Below, one piece after another: positions 43,237 to 51,935 of a DNA stretch of 64,000 nt. The notes under the pieces are model-generated. The model was not told the origin of the DNA. It made no database searches and saw only the letters and a program-made list of their open reading frames with translations. The stretch's first letter is position 1. Every line of letters begins with the position of its first letter. Where the stretch lies: positions 3,906,001 through 3,970,000 of the forward strand of contig OZ245920.1 in the NCBI GenBank assembly GCA_965229685.1, in the 5' to 3' direction. Origin of the DNA: Pacificispira sp033344895 (lineage in GTDB: Bacteria; Pseudomonadota; Alphaproteobacteria; UBA8366; Aestuariispiraceae). A program made the position numbers and the translations under genes.

Positions 43237-43398
43237 CTACTCGATCATCCCGAACAGCAGCAGATAGGCCAGCCCGACCGCCACCCCGCAGGCGATCAGG
43301 GACATCCGCCCCCGGGCGGGCATGCCGCGCCGGAACACCAGCCAGAGCAACGCGGCGCCACCGGCAATCAACCCGAAATACAGCAGATCCCGTTCCAT
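43237..43398 (-). CDS. Small membrane protein (53 aa)
   Basis: An ATG at 43398 with GGAAGGG just upstream opens a 53-residue protein. It has two hydrophobic segments, about residues 5-22 (LLYFGLIAGGAALLWLVF) and 33-52 (SLIACGVAVGLAYLLLFG), joined by a basic RRGMPARGRM loop. This is a clear two-helix hairpin topology with the loop inside. I know no family name. Coding character and ribosome site support it. It converges on the PAS protein gene. Confidence 0.65.
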   Translation of the reverse strand: MERDLLYFGLIAGGAALLWLVFRRGMPARGRMSLIACGVAVGLAYLLLFGMIE

Positions 43399-43553
43399 AA
43401 ACCCTTCCGCGCAAACCGCCGGGCAATCGTCTCACATCGCCCCGGTGACGTCACGATGTCGCCGCATTTTCATGCGACTGAGGCTTGACGGGTTCCGGTC
43501 CCCGGAGAGAGGTTCCGGCCCGACCCGCATTCCCTGGCACCGGCTGGCAGCTT

Positions 43554-43847
43554 ATGAGAACGAAAAGACGCAAGATTAGACTGGATCGCGGCGATACGTT
43601 GGGCGGCACCGTGCCCCTGCTGCTGCGCGACCATGTGACGGCGAACGGCACCGAAGGCCGCTTTCTGCACAAGGATCGCAGCGACGGGCCCGGGCTGAAG
43701 GCCTTCGCCATCGGCGGCGGCGTGATGCTGATTCTGGCGATCGTTGCCTGGGTCGCTCTGCCCGGTCTGATGGAGAATCTGGGCATTCCGACCTTCGGCG
43801 ACGTGCTGGAACGAATCGAAATCTTCTTCAGCGTCCCGGAAGCCTGA
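43554..43847 (+). CDS. Small single-pass membrane protein, unknown
   Basis: A 97-residue protein from the ATG at 43554 (an upstream in-frame start at 43485 lacks support). A basic N-terminus (MRTKRRKIRLDRGD) is followed by a soluble stretch and one membrane segment at about 57-77 (FAIGGGVMLILAIVAWVALP). The short tail NLGIPTFGDVLERIEIFFSV could be amphipathic. No family recognised. It precedes tRNA-Leu. Confidence 0.55.
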   Translation: MRTKRRKIRLDRGDTLGGTVPLLLRDHVTANGTEGRFLHKDRSDGPGLKAFAIGGGVMLILAIVAWVALPGLMENLGIPTFGDVLERIEIFFSVPEA

Positions 43848-43932
43848 TCAACCGCGACGCCGGCCCGCCGCCTCCCGCCTTGCGCTGCAACAAACCCGCG
43901 AGTACCTTCCCCACCGCACCCATCGCGCACAT

Positions 43933-44018
43933 GCGGGCGTGGCGGAATTGGTAGACGCAAGGGACTTAAAATCCCTCGATCCTAGATCGTGCCGGTTCGA
44001 GCCCGGCCGCCCGCACCA
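43933..44018 (+). tRNA. tRNA-Leu (anticodon UAA)
   Basis: An 86-nt tRNA with a 7-bp acceptor stem (GCGGGCG with CGCCCGC), encoded discriminator A and CCA end, and the T-loop GGTTCGAGCC. The anticodon stem AGGGA/TCCCT encloses CTTAAAA, with anticodon TAA at 43967-43969. The long variable arm (CTCGATCCTAGATCGTG region) is typical of class II tRNA-Leu. Confidence 0.97.
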
Positions 44019-44050
44019 TTGCCGCGACACATTCAGCGGATCGAGGTGCC

Positions 44051-44395
44051 ATGACCCGACGCGAACTCCCTGAGATATCAGACAACAAGCTGGCGAGCGA
44101 AGACCTCGGTCCCTGCCCGATCTGCGGACGGCCGATGCCGAAGGGCGCGGCCGTGAACCGGCATCACTGGATCCCGCGCAAGCACAAGGGAACGCAATGG
44201 TCCTGGCTGCACCGGATCTGCCACAAGAAACTGCACAGCCTGTTCGACGAGCATACCCTGGCCGCCCACCTCAATTCGCCGGACGCGCTGTTGCGGCAGG
44301 AGGAAATCCGCAAGTTCGTCAAATGGGTCCGCAAGCAACCTTTGGAGAAGGTCGGACGGCATCGTCCGCCGAAGCGACGGCCGCCGCTGCAATAA
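44051..44395 (+). CDS. HNH endonuclease-like protein
   Basis: A 114-residue protein with a zinc knuckle CPICGRP (Cys22, Cys25) and an HNH-type core: VNRHHWIPRKHKGTQ (His38-His39), then LHRICHKKLHSLFDEH with the second Cys/His set (Cys57, His58, His62). The tail is rich in Arg, Lys and Pro. It may be a small nuclease, but stand-alone HNH proteins of this size have no fixed role. It follows tRNA-Leu by 32 bp and shows no other mobile-element features. Confidence 0.8.
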   Translation: MTRRELPEISDNKLASEDLGPCPICGRPMPKGAAVNRHHWIPRKHKGTQWSWLHRICHKKLHSLFDEHTLAAHLNSPDALLRQEEIRKFVKWVRKQPLEKVGRHRPPKRRPPLQ

Positions 44396-44506
44396 AATTG
44401 CCCAACCGGTAAACTCGCGTTAACCCCGATGCGGCTAAAGATGATGTTTGTAAAGCTGGCGCCATTCCGCGCGCACCGGTAACCATCGATTATTGGAGGA
44501 GCAGTC

Positions 44507-45037
44507 ATGCGCCCACTGATCATCGCCATAACGGGTTTCGCCGTTCTGATGCTGATCCAGGCCACCATCCTGCCCGGCAATTCTGCCCATTCCGAGACCA
44601 GTCTGCCCACGCCGTCCGGGCCGGTCGTCCTGTCTGTCAGCGGCAAGGTGACCCTGACCAATGCCGATGGCCGCGCGGATTTCGATATGGCAATGCTGCA
44701 GGCCCTGCCGCAGACAGAAATGCGCACCTTTACGGATTGGACCGAGGGCGAACAGGTTTTTGTCGGGCCATCGATGAAAGATCTGCTGACCGGCGTGGGA
44801 GCCGAAGGCGACGTCATCAGCGCCTCCGCATTGAACGGATACGCGATCCAGATCCCGGTGACCGATCTGGAACGGCACAAACCCATCATTGCGATTTTGC
44901 GAAACGGCGAGCCGATGAGTGTGCGGGACAAAGGCCCGTTGTGGATCATCTATCCCAATGAAGATCAGGACACGCTGACGCCGAATCCCAACAACGACAA
45001 GTCGGTCTGGCAACTGCGCGGATTGGAGATACGCTAG
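44507..45037 (+). CDS. Exported molybdopterin-oxidoreductase-like domain protein
   Basis: A 176-residue protein with an N-terminal hydrophobic signal (LIIAITGFAVLMLIQATILP). The mature part resembles the sulfite-oxidase-type molybdopterin domain: VLSVSGKVTLTNADGRADFD, WTEGEQVFVGPSMKDLLTGV, and the end RDKGPLWIIYPNED. It has no Cys at all, so it lacks the cofactor-ligating cysteine of true enzymes. It ends 3 bp before a histidine kinase gene, which suggests a periplasmic sensing partner. The start follows TTGGAGGAG. Confidence 0.75.
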   Translation: MRPLIIAITGFAVLMLIQATILPGNSAHSETSLPTPSGPVVLSVSGKVTLTNADGRADFDMAMLQALPQTEMRTFTDWTEGEQVFVGPSMKDLLTGVGAEGDVISASALNGYAIQIPVTDLERHKPIIAILRNGEPMSVRDKGPLWIIYPNEDQDTLTPNPNNDKSVWQLRGLEIR

Positions 45038-45040
45038 GAG

Positions 45041-46444
45041 ATGGTTCAGAGGGTGGGGCGCCTGTTTGGCGCATTCGAGGACTGGCGGCTGCGGATCGGC
45101 GTCTCCGTCGGTTTCGGGATCATGTTGCTGGTCCTGATCGCGGTACAGCAATTCACGACCGAGTCGGAGCGGCGGGCCTATGCCTATCTGACCCGGACCA
45201 ATCACTGGATCGCCAGCGAGATGCAGCGCGAACTGCTGGGCTTCATCGTCGACCTGGACGGCTATGTTCTGGGCGAGGATGTCACGCGCGCCGACATGAT
45301 CCTGAAATACGACCTGCTGTGGAGCCGCTTTCCGGTCTTCTTTACCGGACCGGAAGCCGCGACGGCGCGGAGCGTTCCCGGGGCCTATGAAACGGTCCAA
45401 TCCCTGTTCCAGGCGGTGCGGTCGATCGAGGCCGATGTGGAGCAGCTGCGACCGGGCGATCTGGAAAGCCGGAACCGAATCGTCCGCGCGCTGACGCCCT
45501 ATCGCCCGGCGCTGCACGAGATCACGCGGACGGTGGCGATCGGTGACAAACGGGCGGAGCTGTTGGAAGAACTGCTGGAAATCGATTCCTTCCACTTCTA
45601 TTCGACCCTGGCCATTTTCATGATGGGCGGGGCCGTCGTGATGCTGCTGCTGTTCGAAGTCCGACGCAGTGAGAAGCGGGCGGACGGCGAACGGCGCGCC
45701 CGGGCCGCTGCTGAGGCGGCGAGCGAGGCCAAATCCCGCTTCCTGAGCAATATGAGCCATGAGTTGCGCACCCCGCTGAATGCCATAATCGGCTTCTCGG
45801 AGATCACCAGCGGAGAACTTTACGGCCCCGTCGGCTCCCCGAAATACCGGGAATGCGCGGAGAGCATCTCCAGCAGCGGTCGGCACCTGCTGACCATCAT
45901 CGAGGACATTCTGGACATTGCCCGGATCGAGGCGGACGCCCTGGCCGTCAACCGCGAGCGCTTTGAGGCCGGCCAACTCCTACGGGAGTGTCTGATCATG
46001 TTCTCGGAAGAGGCGCGGCGAAAGAATATCAATATCCGGACAAGCCTGCCCCGGCTGAAGAACGAAGTCTTTACCGACCGGCGCCTGCTGAAGCAGACCT
46101 GCATCAACCTGCTGTCGAACAGCCTGAAATTCACCCCGGCCGGCGGCGATGTCCTGATCGGCATGCGGGTCGAGGGCGAAACCGCCATCCTGTTCGTGGA
46201 AGACACCGGACCCGGCATTCCGAAGGACGAGATCGACGATGTCGTCCGCCCGTTCTATCGGTCGGGAAAGAACGGACAGCAGAATCTGGGTGGAACCGGG
46301 CTGGGCCTGTCTCTGGTCAAGTCCTTCGCGGAGTTGCAGGGCGGCCGGCTTCAGATCGAAAGCGCCGTCGACAAGGGAACAAAGGTTCAGGTCGTCCTGC
46401 CGAAAGCGGTTCCCTCCGCCCGGGAAGATTCCGACCAGGTCTGA
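45041..46444 (+). CDS. Sensor histidine kinase
   Basis: A 467-residue membrane kinase. TM1 spans about 20-38 and TM2 about 187-206, enclosing a 150-residue helical periplasmic sensor. The phosphoacceptor is His240 in LSNMSHELRTPLNAIIGFSE. The ATPase domain has the N box (NLLSNSLKFTPAGG), G1 (EDTGPGIPKDE) and G2 (GGTGLGLSLVKSF). No response regulator is adjacent. Translation is likely coupled to the preceding exported domain protein, which may present the signal to the sensor loop. Confidence 0.93.
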   Translation: MVQRVGRLFGAFEDWRLRIGVSVGFGIMLLVLIAVQQFTTESERRAYAYLTRTNHWIASEMQRELLGFIVDLDGYVLGEDVTRADMILKYDLLWSRFPVFFTGPEAATARSVPGAYETVQSLFQAVRSIEADVEQLRPGDLESRNRIVRALTPYRPALHEITRTVAIGDKRAELLEELLEIDSFHFYSTLAIFMMGGAVVMLLLFEVRRSEKRADGERRARAAAEAASEAKSRFLSNMSHELRTPLNAIIGFSEITSGELYGPVGSPKYRECAESISSSGRHLLTIIEDILDIARIEADALAVNRERFEAGQLLRECLIMFSEEARRKNINIRTSLPRLKNEVFTDRRLLKQTCINLLSNSLKFTPAGGDVLIGMRVEGETAILFVEDTGPGIPKDEIDDVVRPFYRSGKNGQQNLGGTGLGLSLVKSFAELQGGRLQIESAVDKGTKVQVVLPKAVPSAREDSDQV

Positions 46445-46447
46445 CCG

Positions 46448-47326
46448 CTATTCGGCTGCCTCAGCGACCGGATCGATGCGGTCGCGGGTATAGTCCGCCA
46501 CGGCACGGATCAGTTCCGTCAGCGTATGACGCAGGGTATCGAAGCCGCGCCCCGGCTTGATCGTCTGTTCATCCAGATAGAGCGCCCGGTTGATCTCGAT
46601 CTGAAGACTGTGCCGGCCTTCGGTGGGCGCGGCATAGGCACGGACCAGTTCGGCCCCGCGATAGGGGTCGTTCAGGCGCACGGAATAGCCCATCGCCTCC
46701 AGCGTATCGCGCACGAAGACGGTGAAGTCGCGACCACAGGTCGTACCGTCCCGGTCGCCCAGAACGAAATCCGCCCGCATGCCGGCGCGGCCCGGAATAT
46801 ACGGGCTGCTCGTCGACGGCATGGAATGACAGTTCAGATGCCAGACCTGCCCATGGGTGATGTGCAGGCGTCGGATCTCCGTCTCCAGCGTCTCATGATA
46901 GGGCAGCCAGTATTCGTTGATCCGGCGGCGCACCGCGTCCACCGGCAGCTTGCCGGGATACAATGGCCGGTCGGGTGGATAAGTCTTCCAGACCAGCCCG
47001 TGACCCAGGCGCGACTTCTCCGAAGGGCGGATCGTCTCCGGCCAGGGGCTCAACAGCATGGCGGGGTCGAGGTCGGTCGCGGCCCGGTTCGCGTCGATAT
47101 AGGTCCGCGGAAAGCGCGCGTTCAGCAGCGTCGCACCAAAATCCGGCGCCCGCTCGAACAGACTGTCGACATAGGCGTCTTCCACGCGGCGCAGATCGTG
47201 GCGCCCGACCAGCGGCTGGAAATCTTCCGGATAGTCCCGGCCGGAATGCGGCGAATCCAGAATCAGCGGCACGCCCTCCGATTCCGGAAGCGTCAGATCG
47301 AGTACGCCTGGAACTTCATACCGCAT
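46448..47326 (-). CDS. N-formylglutamate amidohydrolase
   Basis: A protein of about 292 residues from the ATG at 47326; in-frame starts up to 47404 exist but the family start fits here. PLILDSPHSGRDYPEDFQPL, DAYVDSLFERAP, RTYIDANRAATDLDPAML and HLNCHSMPS are the conserved, probably zinc-binding blocks, and LQIEINRALYLDE ends the fold. The enzyme hydrolyses N-formylglutamate to formate and glutamate in some histidine degradation routes, although no hut genes are nearby. It converges on the kinase gene with a 3-bp gap. Confidence 0.88.
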   Translation of the reverse strand: MRYEVPGVLDLTLPESEGVPLILDSPHSGRDYPEDFQPLVGRHDLRRVEDAYVDSLFERAPDFGATLLNARFPRTYIDANRAATDLDPAMLLSPWPETIRPSEKSRLGHGLVWKTYPPDRPLYPGKLPVDAVRRRINEYWLPYHETLETEIRRLHITHGQVWHLNCHSMPSTSSPYIPGRAGMRADFVLGDRDGTTCGRDFTVFVRDTLEAMGYSVRLNDPYRGAELVRAYAAPTEGRHSLQIEINRALYLDEQTIKPGRGFDTLRHTLTELIRAVADYTRDRIDPVAEAAE

Positions 47327-47517
47327 GCCTGTCGGGAATTCCTCTGGAAGCGTTTCTGTAACAATCCTGCCCGATGGAGATAGCAACGCAACGCCCAGAA
47401 TCAAAGCGCCTTGTGGTCGCGGCCGGGATTTTCGACCGCACGCGCCATGGACAGGGCCGCGGCGCGCTGTCTATAGTCCGCGCCGACAGGAACCATTCGC
47501 TCAGCGGGGACTAAGAC

Positions 47518-47985
47518 ATGGCCGGTAACATCGACGCGCGCTTGCAGGAACTGGGACTGGACCTTCCCGACCCGCCGAAGGCCGCAGGCGCCTATGTCGG
47601 CTATGTCCGGACCGGCAACCAACTGTTCGTGGCCGGGCAGATCCCGCTGTGGAACGGCGAATTGCGTCATGTCGGCAAGGTCGGGGTCGACCTGACCGTC
47701 GAGCAGGCTCAGGAAGCCGCGCGGGTCTGTGCCCTGAACATCATCGCCCAGGCGAAGGACGCGCTGGACGGCGATCTGGACCGGGTCGTGCGGGTCGTGA
47801 AGCTGGGCGGATTCGTGAACTGCCCGCCTGATTTCACCCAGCATCCCCAGGTCATCAATGGCGCATCGAACCTGATCGGCGACATCTTCGGGGAAAAGGG
47901 CGCCCATGCCCGATTCGCCATGGGCGCCGGATCGCTGCCGATGAATGTCGCGGTGGAAATCGATGCGGTGATCGAGGTCGATTAG
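47518..47985 (+). CDS. RidA family protein
   Basis: A 155-residue member of the YjgF/YER057c/UK114 family, which hydrolyses reactive enamine/imine intermediates released by PLP enzymes. The length and the blocks GNQLFVAGQIPLWNGELRH, EQAQEAARVCALNIIAQAKD and GAHARFAMGAGSLPMNVAVE mark the longer RidA-like subgroup; the catalytic Arg of RidA appears in the HARFAMGAG segment. The ATG is preceded by AGCGGGGA. It lies between the amidohydrolase and the sarcosine oxidase operon. Confidence 0.9.
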   Translation: MAGNIDARLQELGLDLPDPPKAAGAYVGYVRTGNQLFVAGQIPLWNGELRHVGKVGVDLTVEQAQEAARVCALNIIAQAKDALDGDLDRVVRVVKLGGFVNCPPDFTQHPQVINGASNLIGDIFGEKGAHARFAMGAGSLPMNVAVEIDAVIEVD

Positions 47986-48006
47986 ACCGTTCGCCCGAAC
48001 CGCATC

Positions 48007-48615
48007 CTAGGCCGGGTCGGTGATCCGCAGGCCGTATTCCAGGCTGGCGTCAACCAGCCAGTGATGCAGATCCGGTGCGAAGGAGCGGGCGCAGAAGATG
48101 TCGGCGCCCGTCGCGCCGCGCCCGAACACCGTCACCGTGAAATGGCCCAGCATCGTCCCGACGCAATCGCCGTCCCCGAAAGCGTCAAAGTCGATTGTCG
48201 ATCCCTTTGCCAGGACACTGCGCAGCGCCGGCCCCTCCAGGCGCCAGCAGACCCTGGAATGTCCCTGATCCGTGATCGCCGCCCAGTCCGTCGGAATCGA
48301 TCTGCCAATCGCGGCGTGCAGATCGCGCGTCTCCTTCTCGACCACCAGCCAGCGCCGGGGTCCGACCCACAGGATCGCACGCTGACCTACCTCAACGCCG
48401 CGCAGGGCCTCCGGCGGGGTGATGTCGAAATCCTGACGCAGCGCATGCTGAACTTCGCCCTGCCTCTCGGCCCAGGCATCGATGTGAACGATGGCCAGTC
48501 CCCGCCGTTCCGTCATGACGATGCCGGGCGCGTCGTCGGCGACCCACCCGAAATCCCCGGACTGATAATGCCCTTCAAGGGCGGAGCGGCGCGGCGGCGT
48601 TTGAATGTCAGCCAT
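48007..48615 (-). CDS. soxG: Sarcosine oxidase gamma subunit
   Basis: A 202-residue gamma subunit of heterotetrameric sarcosine oxidase. The fold is like part of the GcvT/YgfZ group: RRSALEGHYQSGDFG at the N-terminus, ILWVGPRRWLVVEKE, and SHSRVCWRLEGP-like text (here GHSRVCWRLEGPALRSVLAK). The start at 48615 overlaps the soxA stop by 8 bp, so it is the last gene of the soxBDAG operon. It stabilises the complex with SoxA. Confidence 0.9.
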   Translation of the reverse strand: MADIQTPPRRSALEGHYQSGDFGWVADDAPGIVMTERRGLAIVHIDAWAERQGEVQHALRQDFDITPPEALRGVEVGQRAILWVGPRRWLVVEKETRDLHAAIGRSIPTDWAAITDQGHSRVCWRLEGPALRSVLAKGSTIDFDAFGDGDCVGTMLGHFTVTVFGRGATGADIFCARSFAPDLHHWLVDASLEYGLRITDPA

Positions 48616-51600
48616 GGAGGCGCTTCCCTTCCGGATCAACGAAATGCGGACTGCGTACCGTTGCGGGGACATAGAGGTTCTTGAGCGGATAGGCGACCAG
48701 CACCGTATCGCCTTCCCGCGTCAGCCCCCCCTCCAGCAGGCCGAGCGCGATCGGCGTATCCAGTTCCGGGCTGAAACCGTTGGAGCTGACATTGCCGATC
48801 ATCTTCACCGGGCGGGGCTTGTCGCGGTCGGCAACCTCGATGATCTGGGCGCCGTTGGGCAGGGAGGACCGGCCATCGACCGGAACCAGACCGACCAGTT
48901 TCTTGCGGTCCGGGCCGGTCAGGCCGGGGCGCTGTGCCAGGGCCTTTCCGATGAAATCCTTCCTGGTCGACATCATTTTGCCCAGGCCCAGATCGTCGGC
49001 GGTGGTGCGTCCGTCCAGTTCGGCGCCGGCGACGTGGCCCTTCTCGATGCGCATATTGCCCAGCGCCTCCAGCCCATAGGGTACGATGCCGAATTCCTTG
49101 CCTGCCTCCATCAGCGTTTCCCAGACCAGGCGGCCATAGTCACTCGGCACGTTGATCTCATAGGCCAGTTCCCCGGAAAAGCTGATCCGGAACAGGCGCG
49201 CCGGGATGTCGTCCGTGACCGCCTTGCAGGATGCGCAGGCCATGAAGGGGAAGGCCGCATCGGACAGATCGATATCGACGATACGCTGCATCAGCGCCCG
49301 GCTGTTCGGCCCCGCCAGCGCGATGGCCGCATATTGTTCGGTGACGCTGACCACCTTCACCCGCAGATCCGGCCAGACGGCCTGAAGATAGAATTCCAGC
49401 TTGGCCATGACGGTGACGGCATTGGCCGTGGTCGTGGTCATGACATAGTGGTTCTCGCCCAGCCGCGACGTCGTGCCGTCGTCCTGAACCAGCCCGTCCT
49501 CACGCAGCATCAGGCCGTAGCGCGCCTTGCCGACCGGCAGCTTCGCGAAGCCGTTCGTGTAGATCCGGTTCAGGAGTTCCCCGGCGTCCGGGCCCTGGAT
49601 GTCGATCTTGCCCAGGGTCGTGACATCGCAGATCCCGACGGAACTGCGGGTCTGCCGGGTTTCGCGGATATAGGCCTGACGCAGGGTTTCGCCCGGCGCC
49701 TCCGGATAGTATCGCGGCCGGTCCCAGAGACCCGCCGGAACCCATTCGCAACCGCGTTCCTGATGCCAGTCATGCATCGGCGAGCGCCGGCGGGGCTTGT
49801 AGTGTTGACCGCGTTCCGTGCCGCCCATCGCCCCGATGGCGATCGGGGTATAGGGCGGGCGGAAGGTCGTCGTACCGACCGCCGGGATCGGCTCACCGCG
49901 CAGTTTCGCCATGATCGCCAGCCCGGTGACGTTCGACGTCTTGCCCTGATCGGTCCCCATGCCCAGCGTCGTATAGCGCTTCAGATGCTCGACCGAGACA
50001 TAGCCTTCGCGATGGGCCAGCCGGACATCATCGGCGCTGACATCGTCCTGATGATCGACGAACTTCTTCGGATGACCCGTCAACGGATCCGGCGCCTCCC
50101 AAAGCGGTTCCGGGGGGGCCGGGGTTTCGGCCTCGACCCGGGGCAGGTCGATCGCACGATCCAGGGAATGTCCCGTCAGCGCCGCGGCCTGGGTGCCGCG
50201 CGCGAGGCCGTCGGACAGCACCGACGCCAGGCTGAACCGGCCCGCCGCGGACCCGGCAGAGGATTCCGGCCGTTTCGGCGCGCCCGGTAGGAAACAGTTC
50301 AGCTTCCCGTTCCAGATCGGTTTCGCCCCGGTCTGGCTGGAGAGATGCACATTCGGTTGCCAGCCGCCGGAAATCGCCAGCAGGTCGCAATCCAGTCGCC
50401 GCGCGGGTCCGCCCTCGACCGGGGCGACATCCACGGCCTGCAGCCCGAAATGGCCATGGGTGTTCACCACCGCCTGACCGGTCAGGATCGCGACACCCTT
50501 GCCCCGCGCCCGATCGATCAGGGCGGAACGCGGGTCCCGGCGCGCGTCGACGACGGCAACCACACCGCCCCCGGTATTCAGCACGTCCAGCGCCGTTCGG
50601 TAGGCATCGTCATTGTTGGTGAAGATCACGGCACGCCGGCCCGGCAGCACCCCGAATTCGTTGATATAGGCACGCACCGCACCGGCCAGCATGACGCCCG
50701 GCCGGTCATTGTTGCCAAAAACCAGCGGCTGTTCGGTCGCGCCCGTGGCCAGGATCACCTGCTTTGCCCGGAACCGCCACCAGCGCTGACGCGGCAGATG
50801 CGCCGGCGGCACCGACAGATGATCCGACACCCGCTCCACCGCACCGATCAGATTGCCGTCGTAATAGCCGAAAGCGGTGGTCCGCGTCAGAAGCCTGACA
50901 TTGGGGAGCGCCGCCAACCTGGCAACGGTCCGTGCCACCCATTCCCCCGCCGGTTCGTCACCAATCCTGTAGGCATCCTGATTCAGCCGCCCGCCGAAAC
51001 GCGATGTTTCATCGACCAGGATCACCCGGGCCCCCGTTTCCGCCGCGGCCAGCGCGGCGCTGAGCCCCGCCGGACCGCCGCCGACCACCAGAACGTCGCA
51101 ATGGGCGTGCATGCGGTCGTAACGATCGGGATCCGCTTCGCCCGATGCCCGGCCCATCCCGGCCGATTTGCGAATGATCCTTTCAAAGAACATCCACAGC
51201 TTCGTATTGGCGAAGGGGCCCATGAAGGTCTTGTAGTAGAAGCCCGCCGGAATGAACCGGGCGATCATCTGATTCAGGGCCTGAATGTCGTATTTCAGAC
51301 TGGGTGCGCGGTTCTGACTTTCCGCGACCAGCCCGTCATAGAGTTCCGCTACCGTCGCACGGGTGTTCGGTTCCCTCCGGGCGCCCTCCCGCAGGGCGAC
51401 CAGGGCATTCGGCTCCTCCACGCCGGCGGAAAAGATGCCGCGCGGACGGTGGTACTTGAAGCTGCGGGCCACCAGCTTGACCCCGTTTGCCAACAGGGCC
51501 GATGCCAGGGTGTCGCCCTTGTATCCGGTGTATTCCCGGCCATCGAAGGTGAAGCGCATCGGCTCCCTTCGCTCGATACGCCCGAACCCGTCGAGGCGGT

Positions 51601-51622
51601 TGGGTTGTTCGCTGCCCATCAC
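48608..51622 (-). CDS. soxA: Sarcosine oxidase alpha subunit
   Basis: The 1004-residue large subunit. The N-terminus holds the 2Fe-2S-like fold (MRFTFDGREYTGYKGDTLAS). An NAD-binding Rossmann domain begins DVLVVGGGPAGLSAALAAAE (GGGPAG at 181-186). From about residue 620 the C-terminal GcvT-like domain binds tetrahydrofolate and takes up formaldehyde as 5,10-methylene-THF. The complex oxidises sarcosine to glycine with peroxide release. The gene overlaps soxD by 4 bp (ATGA). It works with folD and PurH through the folate pool. Confidence 0.95.
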   Translation of the reverse strand: MMGSEQPNRLDGFGRIERREPMRFTFDGREYTGYKGDTLASALLANGVKLVARSFKYHRPRGIFSAGVEEPNALVALREGARREPNTRATVAELYDGLVAESQNRAPSLKYDIQALNQMIARFIPAGFYYKTFMGPFANTKLWMFFERIIRKSAGMGRASGEADPDRYDRMHAHCDVLVVGGGPAGLSAALAAAETGARVILVDETSRFGGRLNQDAYRIGDEPAGEWVARTVARLAALPNVRLLTRTTAFGYYDGNLIGAVERVSDHLSVPPAHLPRQRWWRFRAKQVILATGATEQPLVFGNNDRPGVMLAGAVRAYINEFGVLPGRRAVIFTNNDDAYRTALDVLNTGGGVVAVVDARRDPRSALIDRARGKGVAILTGQAVVNTHGHFGLQAVDVAPVEGGPARRLDCDLLAISGGWQPNVHLSSQTGAKPIWNGKLNCFLPGAPKRPESSAGSAAGRFSLASVLSDGLARGTQAAALTGHSLDRAIDLPRVEAETPAPPEPLWEAPDPLTGHPKKFVDHQDDVSADDVRLAHREGYVSVEHLKRYTTLGMGTDQGKTSNVTGLAIMAKLRGEPIPAVGTTTFRPPYTPIAIGAMGGTERGQHYKPRRRSPMHDWHQERGCEWVPAGLWDRPRYYPEAPGETLRQAYIRETRQTRSSVGICDVTTLGKIDIQGPDAGELLNRIYTNGFAKLPVGKARYGLMLREDGLVQDDGTTSRLGENHYVMTTTTANAVTVMAKLEFYLQAVWPDLRVKVVSVTEQYAAIALAGPNSRALMQRIVDIDLSDAAFPFMACASCKAVTDDIPARLFRISFSGELAYEINVPSDYGRLVWETLMEAGKEFGIVPYGLEALGNMRIEKGHVAGAELDGRTTADDLGLGKMMSTRKDFIGKALAQRPGLTGPDRKKLVGLVPVDGRSSLPNGAQIIEVADRDKPRPVKMIGNVSSNGFSPELDTPIALGLLEGGLTREGDTVLVAYPLKNLYVPATVRSPHFVDPEGKRLHG

Positions 51623-51921
51623 GCGCCCTCCCCGCCGGCTTCGTCAGATCCGGTTTCATCGGGCATCGGCCCGGCCGCCGGCCCGCAGGCCAGGATTTCA
51701 TGGGTCAGCGTATTCCGCTCGACGCGGATCCACCGCCGGCAACCAGCGACGTGATGCCAGTATTCGACATGCGGACCGCGCGGGTTATCACGCTGGTAGA
51801 CGGCGTCGAACCAGGCGTCCTGGCCAACGGTGATGTCCGGCACGGCGACACTGGCATCGCCGCCATAGCTGAACTCGACGACATCGCGTTCGCCGCAATG
51901 GGGGCAGGTGAAGCGGAACAT
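51619..51921 (-). CDS. soxD: Sarcosine oxidase delta subunit
   Basis: A 100-residue small zinc subunit. Cys6 and Cys9 (FTCPHCGERDVVEF) with a later His and Cys (YWHHVAGCRRWIRVERN) form the Zn site. The conserved YGGDASVAVPD follows the knuckle. It stabilises the alpha-beta interface of the complex. It starts 14 bp after the soxB stop and overlaps soxA by 4 bp. Confidence 0.95.
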   Translation of the reverse strand: MFRFTCPHCGERDVVEFSYGGDASVAVPDITVGQDAWFDAVYQRDNPRGPHVEYWHHVAGCRRWIRVERNTLTHEILACGPAAGPMPDETGSDEAGGEGA

Positions 51922-51935
51922 TCCGTCCGTCCTCC

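Noticed and set aside
44051..44395. HNH protein next to a tRNA as sign of an integrated element
   Set aside because: No integrase, no repeated tRNA end and no other mobile genes are present nearby.
48605..51754. Long plus-strand frames opposite soxA
   Set aside because: SoxA is complete on the minus strand; the plus frames lack start signals and motifs.
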